45,860 nt of DNA from positions 1-45,860 of the forward strand of contig JAGLDY010000012.1 in the NCBI GenBank assembly GCA_023145375.1, written 5' to 3'. Position numbers and translations under genes: made by a program. Position 1 is the stretch's first letter, and each line of letters starts with the position of its first letter. The notes under the pieces were generated by a model. It saw nothing but the letters and a program-made list of their open reading frames with translations, was not told the origin of the DNA and did no database searches. The stretch is from Candidatus Sabulitectum sp. GTDB lineage: Bacteria; Fermentibacterota; Fermentibacteria; Fermentibacterales; JCC-6. This document shows, piece after piece, positions 41,294-45,860 of this stretch.

Positions 41294-43396
41294 ATGAAAA
41301 CAATCGTTGAAGAAATGATCGCCGGAAAGAAATTAACAATTGAGACAGGGCGCATGGCCAAACAGGCCCACGGGTCTGTCTATGTTCAGTATGGAGAATC
41401 TGCTGTTCTCGTGGCTGCCTGCAGCGAACCTGCAACCCGCGAGCTGAGTTTTTTCCCTCTTACAATAGAGTACCGTGAAAGAACATATGCAGCCGGCAAG
41501 ATACCCGGTGGATTTTTCAAGAGAGAGGGAAGACCCAGCGAGAAGGAAGTTCTCACCGCCCGTCTTATAGACAGACCTCTCAGACCGCTTTTTCCGGAGG
41601 GCTTCAAGGACGAAACTCAGGTTTACTGCCTTGTTCTAAGCTCTGACGGAGAGAACGATCCGAACCTTCTTGGTCTTATTGGCGGCTCTGCTGCTCTTAT
41701 GATATCCAACATTCCCTGGGATGGCCCGGTAAGTGCCGTCAGAGTCGGCCGTGTTGAAGGAGAGATAGTTCTCAACCCCACGGTTGAACAGCTTGCGGTA
41801 AGCGACCTTGAACTTGTTGTTGCGGTAAAGGGCCGTGATGTGGTCATGCTGGAGGGTCATTGCGATGAGCTTTCCGAGGATGTTATTGCGGACGCTATAG
41901 CACTTGCCGCAGCCGAGGGCGCCAAGATAAACGACCTGCAGATTCAGCTCCAGCAGCTTGTTGGAGTTCCAAAGAAGGAAGTGGTTATTCCACAGCTTCC
42001 AGAAGGTCTATACGACATTGTTCTAAAGGTCATGACCGAAGAGCTGGGTGCCGTGTATGGCAAAGGCAACAAGGAAAACATGGCAGCCGCCCTGTCGAAC
42101 ACAAAAGAGCGTTCTGCTCTTATAGTTGCTGAGAAATTCGATGTTGAACCTGATGATTCAGAGTGGCTGGGCTACATAAAAAAAGCAGTTTACAAAGCCG
42201 AGAAGGAAGTTGTCCGTTCGAGGCTTCTTACTGACGGGGTACGTTACGATGGTCGTGAGCGCACTGAGGTCAGAGATATTTCATGCGAAGTGGGTGTTCT
42301 TCCCAGAACCCACGGCTCTGCACTGTTTACAAGAGGTGAGACCCAGGCTCTTGTGGTGACTACCCTTGGTGGTGACAGAGACGAGCAGCGTATTGATGCT
42401 CTTCTTGGTGAATACAAAAAGGGCTTTATGCTTCATTACAACTTCCCCAGCTTCAGTGTTGGTGAGGTCAGGCCTGTAAGGGGTCCCGGCAGACGAGAGA
42501 TAGGCCACGGTCACCTTGCAGAAACCGCTATTGAAAGCGTTATACCAGAAGACTTCCCGTACACTGTACGGGTGGTTTCAGACATTCTTGAATCGAATGG
42601 ATCATCCTCTCAGGCAACAGTGTGCGGTGCATCGCTCTGCCTTATGGATGCCGGCGTGCCCATCAAGGCCAACGTTGCCGGTATAGCACTGGGTCTTGTT
42701 ACCGATGGAGAAAGAACAATTGTTCTTTCCGACATAGCTGGTGTGGAAGACCATCTGGGTGATATGGATCTTAAGATCGCTGGAACCGCACAGGGTGTCA
42801 ACGCTATTCAGATGGACTTGAAGGTTGAAGGTGTTTCTCAGGAACTGCTTGTGGGTGCATTCAATCAAGCTCGAGAGAACAGACTGCACATTCTCAAGAG
42901 CATGAATGCCTGTATCGACAAACCCCGTGAGGAGCTTAGCAAATATGCTCCTCGCATAATCACAGTTCAGATCGACAAGGAAAAGATAGGCAAGCTGATT
43001 GGCCCTGGTGGTAAAAACATCAGGTTTGTAACCGAGGAGTCCGGTGCAGAGATCAACATTGACGATACTGGTATGGTTACAATTCTTACCAACGATGGCG
43101 AGAAGGCTGATCATGCACTTAAACTCATTGACCAGTTCGTGGGAACTGCCAAGATAGGCAAGATCTACGAAGGCACAGTTGTGAGTATTCAGACATTTGG
43201 AGCTTTTGTAGAGATAATGCCTGGAACTGACGGTCTTGTTCACATCAGCAACATCAGCAAAGAACGGGTAAACGATGTCTCTGATGTTCTCAAGCGTGGT
43301 CAGAAAGTAAGAGTCAAAGTTAACAAGATAAGAGATGACGGAAAGATCGACCTGAACATGAAAGATGTTGATCAGACCGGCGAGCTGGAAGAATAA
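41294..43396 (+). CDS. pnp: Polyribonucleotide nucleotidyltransferase (PNPase)
   Basis: PNPase degrades RNA 3'-to-5' with phosphate. The 700-residue protein holds two RNase PH domains (the second with [20 protein letters not shown] and [20 protein letters not shown]), a KH domain ([18 protein letters not shown]) and a C-terminal S1 domain ([19 protein letters not shown]). All parts are complete. AAGGAAAG precedes ATG 41294. A strong hairpin follows the stop. Confidence 0.97.
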   Translation: MKTIVEEMIAGKKLTIETGRMAKQAHGSVYVQYGESAVLVAACSEPATRELSFFPLTIEYRERTYAAGKIPGGFFKREGRPSEKEVLTARLIDRPLRPLFPEGFKDETQVYCLVLSSDGENDPNLLGLIGGSAALMISNIPWDGPVSAVRVGRVEGEIVLNPTVEQLAVSDLELVVAVKGRDVVMLEGHCDELSEDVIADAIALAAAEGAKINDLQIQLQQLVGVPKKEVVIPQLPEGLYDIVLKVMTEELGAVYGKGNKENMAAALSNTKERSALIVAEKFDVEPDDSEWLGYIKKAVYKAEKEVVRSRLLTDGVRYDGRERTEVRDISCEVGVLPRTHGSALFTRGETQALVVTTLGGDRDEQRIDALLGEYKKGFMLHYNFPSFSVGEVRPVRGPGRREIGHGHLAETAIESVIPEDFPYTVRVVSDILESNGSSSQATVCGASLCLMDAGVPIKANVAGIALGLVTDGERTIVLSDIAGVEDHLGDMDLKIAGTAQGVNAIQMDLKVEGVSQELLVGAFNQARENRLHILKSMNACIDKPREELSKYAPRIITVQIDKEKIGKLIGPGGKNIRFVTEESGAEINIDDTGMVTILTNDGEKADHALKLIDQFVGTAKIGKIYEGTVVSIQTFGAFVEIMPGTDGLVHISNISKERVNDVSDVLKRGQKVRVKVNKIRDDGKIDLNMKDVDQTGELEE

Positions 43397-43404
43397 ACTG
43401 TTTT

Positions 43405-43428
43405 GGGGGCGGTTGAAAGACCGCCCCC
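43405..43428 (+). terminator. Strong GC hairpin after pnp
   Basis: GGGGGCGGT (43405-43413) pairs perfectly with ACCGCCCCC (43420-43428) around TGAAAG. Only a GCGTCTT stretch follows, with no T-run, so it may slow, partly end or stabilise the transcript rather than stop it outright. It lies 21 bases before the dut start. Confidence 0.55.
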
Positions 43429-43448
43429 GCGTCTTATACGGGAAGTCT

Positions 43449-43892
43449 ATGGCAAAGATCCTTTTTAAACCCCTGCCTTCGTTTGGAGACCTTCCTTTAC
43501 CGGAACCGGCCACCAGCCAGTCAGCGGGAGTAGACCTCCGCGCTGCGGTAGACGACTCTGTAACCATAGCTCCCGGAAGAACTATTCTTATCCCTGCTGG
43601 AATAAGAGTAGCGATCCCTCCGGGCTTTGAGTGGCAGATACGACCTCGGAGCGGGCTTGCACTGAAACACGGGATAACTGTTCTTAACTCACCCGGCACT
43701 ATAGATTCTGACTACAGAGGACCGGTTGGTGTTATTCTAATCAACCACGGTGTTGATCCCTTTGTAATAAAAAGGGGGGATCGTATTGCTCAGGCAGTTC
43801 TTGTTGCAGTGGAACCTGTTGACTGGGAGATTGTCACTGAACTCCCAGAAACGGAAAGAGGGGAGGGGGGCTTTGGCCACACTGGCACTTAA
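43449..43892 (+). CDS. dut: dUTP diphosphatase
   Basis: dUTPase removes dUTP and supplies dUMP. The 147-residue trimer-type enzyme shows all five motifs: SAGVDLRA, RPRSGLALKHG, GTIDSDYRGPVGVILIN, RGDRIAQAVL and the C-terminal RGEGGFGHTGT. ATG 43449 follows GGGAAG; a longer frame from 43365 overlaps pnp and is rejected. It overlaps the LptE-like gene by 20 bases. Confidence 0.95.
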   Translation: MAKILFKPLPSFGDLPLPEPATSQSAGVDLRAAVDDSVTIAPGRTILIPAGIRVAIPPGFEWQIRPRSGLALKHGITVLNSPGTIDSDYRGPVGVILINHGVDPFVIKRGDRIAQAVLVAVEPVDWEIVTELPETERGEGGFGHTGT

Positions 43893-44361
43893 AACAGTCT
43901 TCCTTACTCTTCTTCTGTCCTTCCTCTCCTGCGCCTACACTTTCAAGGGTTCTCTCCCTGAAAACATCAGATCAGTAGAGGTTGAACAGTTCAGAAGTAC
44001 CGTAACAGAGTATGGTCTTGAACAGGAGATAACATCTCTTGTTACAGAATCCATAGTTCGAGACGGTCGGCTTGCGGTTGACAACCAGTCACCGGATGCC
44101 CGTATCAGCGGCTCGGTAACTATGTTTTCCCGTACCGCAGTTACTTACACAAGTGGCGAGGAAGTCCAGCAGTACAAGCTGGAGATAAGAGTTTCAGTGT
44201 CTATGGATAACACTTTTGATAATGAGTACATTATAAGAGACGAGACTGTTTCGGAGTGGCTTTTGTACGACCCTTCAAATGAGACTCTTGACTCGGCCAG
44301 GGGAAGGCTGATCATCCAGGTCTCCGATGCTATAGTGCGCAGAAGTCTCTCAGGATGGTAG
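43873..44361 (+). CDS. LptE-like LPS-assembly lipoprotein
   Basis: The protein starts at TTG 43873 after GGGAGGGG. It has a lipoprotein signal (ALKTVFLTLLLSFLSC, Cys20). The mature part begins AYTFKGSLPENIRSVEVEQF, then LEQEITSLVTESIVRDGRLA and PDARISGSVTMFSR, the pattern of LptE and related LPS-assembly lipoproteins, which plug the LptD barrel. At 162 residues it fits. This supports an LPS-bearing outer membrane. Start and family are probable, not certain, because LptE sequences diverge strongly. Confidence 0.72.
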   Translation: MATLALKTVFLTLLLSFLSCAYTFKGSLPENIRSVEVEQFRSTVTEYGLEQEITSLVTESIVRDGRLAVDNQSPDARISGSVTMFSRTAVTYTSGEEVQQYKLEIRVSVSMDNTFDNEYIIRDETVSEWLLYDPSNETLDSARGRLIIQVSDAIVRRSLSGW

Positions 44362-44414
44362 CTCTTGTAGACCCACAGGACTAATTTATCGGACCCGGAA
44401 GGGTAGGAGTAAGA

Positions 44415-44765
44415 ATGAAAAACGGAAAACTGGGCTGCCTTCTATGGATCATGCTGTTTGCAATGGTGGGTCTGTGGGGATACAAACTGATAGACTTTTA
44501 CGTGCTCAGCCCTGCTGCTATCAAAAAAGGTATAAATGAAACCTCAGACCAGACCAGTAGAGTACAACTTACCGGTCCAAAACAGGCTGAATACATCGAG
44601 AGATGGTCACTCTGGCGGGACAGTTCCGGAATTGACTTTTCTCAAACCACGATCAGCTATGGTTTTCAGGGAGATACATTTGTGGTTGAATGGATCGATA
44701 CTCTCCATGTGCCTGTTTTCCCTTCCATCGTTCACGATTTCAGATTGAAGAAGGTTGTGATCTAA
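44415..44765 (+). CDS. Small single-helix membrane protein, unknown function
   Basis: The 116-residue product has one N-terminal helix (LGCLLWIMLFAMVGLWGY) and a soluble part of about 85 residues ending TLHVPVFPSIVHDFRLKKVVI. The soluble part is probably outside the inner membrane. A similar end is common in small envelope proteins, but I recognise no family. Its stop overlaps the next start as TAATG, so the two are made together. Confidence 0.6.
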   Translation: MKNGKLGCLLWIMLFAMVGLWGYKLIDFYVLSPAAIKKGINETSDQTSRVQLTGPKQAEYIERWSLWRDSSGIDFSQTTISYGFQGDTFVVEWIDTLHVPVFPSIVHDFRLKKVVI

Positions 44766-44950
44766 TGAGTCTTTCGGAGGACTGGCGGGAGAGGCACGGG
44801 CAAAAACAGTCAGATAGCAAAGTATTGATCTACATTGTTCTTCTTCTGGTTATCCTTTTCTTCATCGCCAGAGCGGGTAATTTCTCCAGACAATTCGCTG
44901 AGGTATTTATGAGTTCACCTGACTCAACTTCAGTTGAAACTACCGAGTAG
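44765..44950 (+). CDS. 61-residue single-helix membrane protein
   Basis: The chain begins MSLSEDWRERHGQKQSDSK, continues with one helix (VLIYIVLLLVILFFIARAG) and ends with a short acidic tail. It overlaps the preceding membrane protein by TAATG and lies eight bases before the dipeptidase. The pair may form a small envelope complex; this is inference from coupling only. Confidence 0.55.
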   Translation: MSLSEDWRERHGQKQSDSKVLIYIVLLLVILFFIARAGNFSRQFAEVFMSSPDSTSVETTE

Positions 44951-44957
44951 GAATCGT

Positions 44958-45827
44958 ATGAGCAGAAACATTTTCGATGCCCATTGTGATACTCTTCTCA
45001 GCAATTCAGCTGAGACCGAGTTTATCAGTGGCGGCGGGGCTCTTCAGCTTGACCTTCCTTCTCTTCTGGGATCTTCCGTTCTTGATCAGGTAATGGCGGT
45101 GTGTATCAAACCTTTTGCAGGCAGAGAAAAAGAAATGTGGGAGAGAGGGCTTAAAAACTACAGGGCATTCAAAACTGCCGATAAACCACGACTTCACTTT
45201 GCTCTGGAAGGCTGCCTGGCTATTTCCAGGGGCTGGGAGTTACCCTTCCATCCCATAGTTGCCAGTCTCACATGGAATGGAGACAATCCTTACGCAGGGG
45301 GAATTGGTTCAGAGATGGACCTCACGGAGGAAGGCCGGAAGCTTGCTGAACATTTCTTCAGTAATAACACTGCACTTGATGTTTCTCATCTGAATGACCG
45401 GTCCAGGAAGAGCCTTATGAACCTTGGCTTTCCAGTGTGTGCGACACATTGCAATGCAAGAAAACTATGCAACGGCAGAGACAGGAATCTTCCGGATGAA
45501 GATATTGTTGAGATTGCAAAAAGAGGCGGGGTCATCGGGATAACTTTTGTTCCTGATTTCCTTGAGGATAATGGCAGAGATGCCACAGTTGAGTCCGTAG
45601 TTGATCACATGGAGTACATTGCAGAGAAAACCTCTATTGACAGCATTGGTTTTGGCAGTGATTTTGATGGGGTCAGGGAACTCCCGCAGGGAATTACCGG
45701 TGCAGAAAGCTGGCATTCTGTTATAGAAGCACTGGAGCGCAGGGGATGGTCAGCAGGAGATATAGATAAAGCTGCAGGTGATAATTGGAGAAGATTTTTT
45801 AATATAGACAAGGAGATTTCAGTTTGA
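44958..45827 (+). CDS. M19-family membrane dipeptidase-like protein
   Basis: The 289-residue protein has the renal-dipeptidase metal-site pattern: DAHCDTLL with His9 and Asp11, a Glu in HFALEGCLAI, DVSHLND, ATHCNAR and GFGSDFDGV. It should hydrolyse dipeptides, possibly including D-amino-acid peptides from the wall. No signal peptide is present, so a cytosolic place is likely. ATG 44958 follows AGGA. The last four bases overlap the next gene (TTGA). Confidence 0.85.
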   Translation: MSRNIFDAHCDTLLSNSAETEFISGGGALQLDLPSLLGSSVLDQVMAVCIKPFAGREKEMWERGLKNYRAFKTADKPRLHFALEGCLAISRGWELPFHPIVASLTWNGDNPYAGGIGSEMDLTEEGRKLAEHFFSNNTALDVSHLNDRSRKSLMNLGFPVCATHCNARKLCNGRDRNLPDEDIVEIAKRGGVIGITFVPDFLEDNGRDATVESVVDHMEYIAEKTSIDSIGFGSDFDGVRELPQGITGAESWHSVIEALERRGWSAGDIDKAAGDNWRRFFNIDKEISV

Positions 45828-45860
45828 GAATTTCTCTTACAGCAGTATTTGTTCTTGCAA
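45824..45860 (+). CDS. Start of an exported protein, cut off by the window end
   Basis: TTG 45824 overlaps the dipeptidase stop (TTGA) and follows AGGAG (45811-45815). The frame reads LRISLTAVFVLA up to the window end, the beginning of a signal peptide. Nothing more can be said. Confidence 0.6.
   Translation, partial: MRISLTAVFVLA

Noticed and set aside
42602-43699. Long open frame (365 codons) on the - strand opposite pnp
   Set aside because: It lies antisense to the intact, motif-complete pnp gene and runs on past it into dut, has no ribosome site, and gives no recognisable protein. It is a by-product of pnp codon usage.
1-45860. tRNA, rRNA, CRISPR arrays, insertion sequences and attachment sites
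   Set aside because: No spaced repeats, no transposase or integrase motifs, and no cloverleaf-like sequence were seen in the gaps between genes.

Overview
This window reads as the chromosome of an uncultured, diderm (Gram-negative-type) bacterium, probably from the FCB superphylum or a related candidate phylum. The evidence is: exported proteins ending in a type IX secretion (T9SS) type A C-terminal sorting domain, an LptE-like LPS-assembly lipoprotein, lipoboxes, predicted outer-membrane beta-barrels, heavy use of TTG and GTG start codons, and moderate base composition. A lineage such as Fermentibacterota would fit, but I cannot prove it from sequence alone. I see no rRNA, tRNA, CRISPR array, transposase or phage gene.

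Layout. (1) 117-4102, + strand: a U32-family tRNA/rRNA hydroxylase-like protein followed by aroA, aroC and an AroQ chorismate mutase; the last three make prephenate. A small membrane protein (4147-4596) follows. (2) 4866-7441, + strand: a long M29 aminopeptidase coupled to a ribulose-phosphate-epimerase-like TIM barrel. (3) 7436-16459: an accessory region, mostly on the - strand. It holds a kinase-like protein, two T9SS-sorted propeller-like proteins, two paralogous jelly-roll proteins ending in the same ten-residue tail, an XRE regulator with a membrane partner, a CPBP protease, an NTF2-like lipoprotein and an SH3-like protein. (4) 16587-34775, + strand: fifteen tightly packed genes for a cell-surface glycan. 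There are three B12-binding radical SAM enzymes, two GT39-like membrane glycosyltransferases, a YdjC deacetylase, GT9 and GT2 glycosyltransferases, two different initiating phosphoglycosyltransferases, a PorV-like barrel, a second barrel, a CBM48 lipoprotein, a sugar-type ABC ATPase and an O-antigen-ligase/TPR fusion. Thirteen of its fourteen junctions overlap, mostly by the four bases ATGA. (5) 34931-43396, + strand: the conserved translation/RNA cluster rimP-nusA-infB-rbfA-truB-ribF-rpsO-pnp. (6) 43449-45860, + strand: dut, lptE-like, two small single-helix membrane proteins, an M19 dipeptidase and the start of another exported protein.

How the parts may fit. The glycan operon contains a PorV-like barrel, and the neighbouring accessory region encodes T9SS cargo. 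In Bacteroidetes, T9SS cargo is delivered by PorV and joined to a special LPS. I therefore infer that this operon may build the glycan used to anchor T9SS cargo, with the radical SAM enzymes modifying the sugars or the lipid carrier. The most notable regulatory features are a divergent promoter pair at 16487-16550 built on repeated GGTAAA/TTTACC half-sites, two paralogous genes with matching TTGACT promoters, and a terminator-like hairpin in the rimP-nusA-infB leader.
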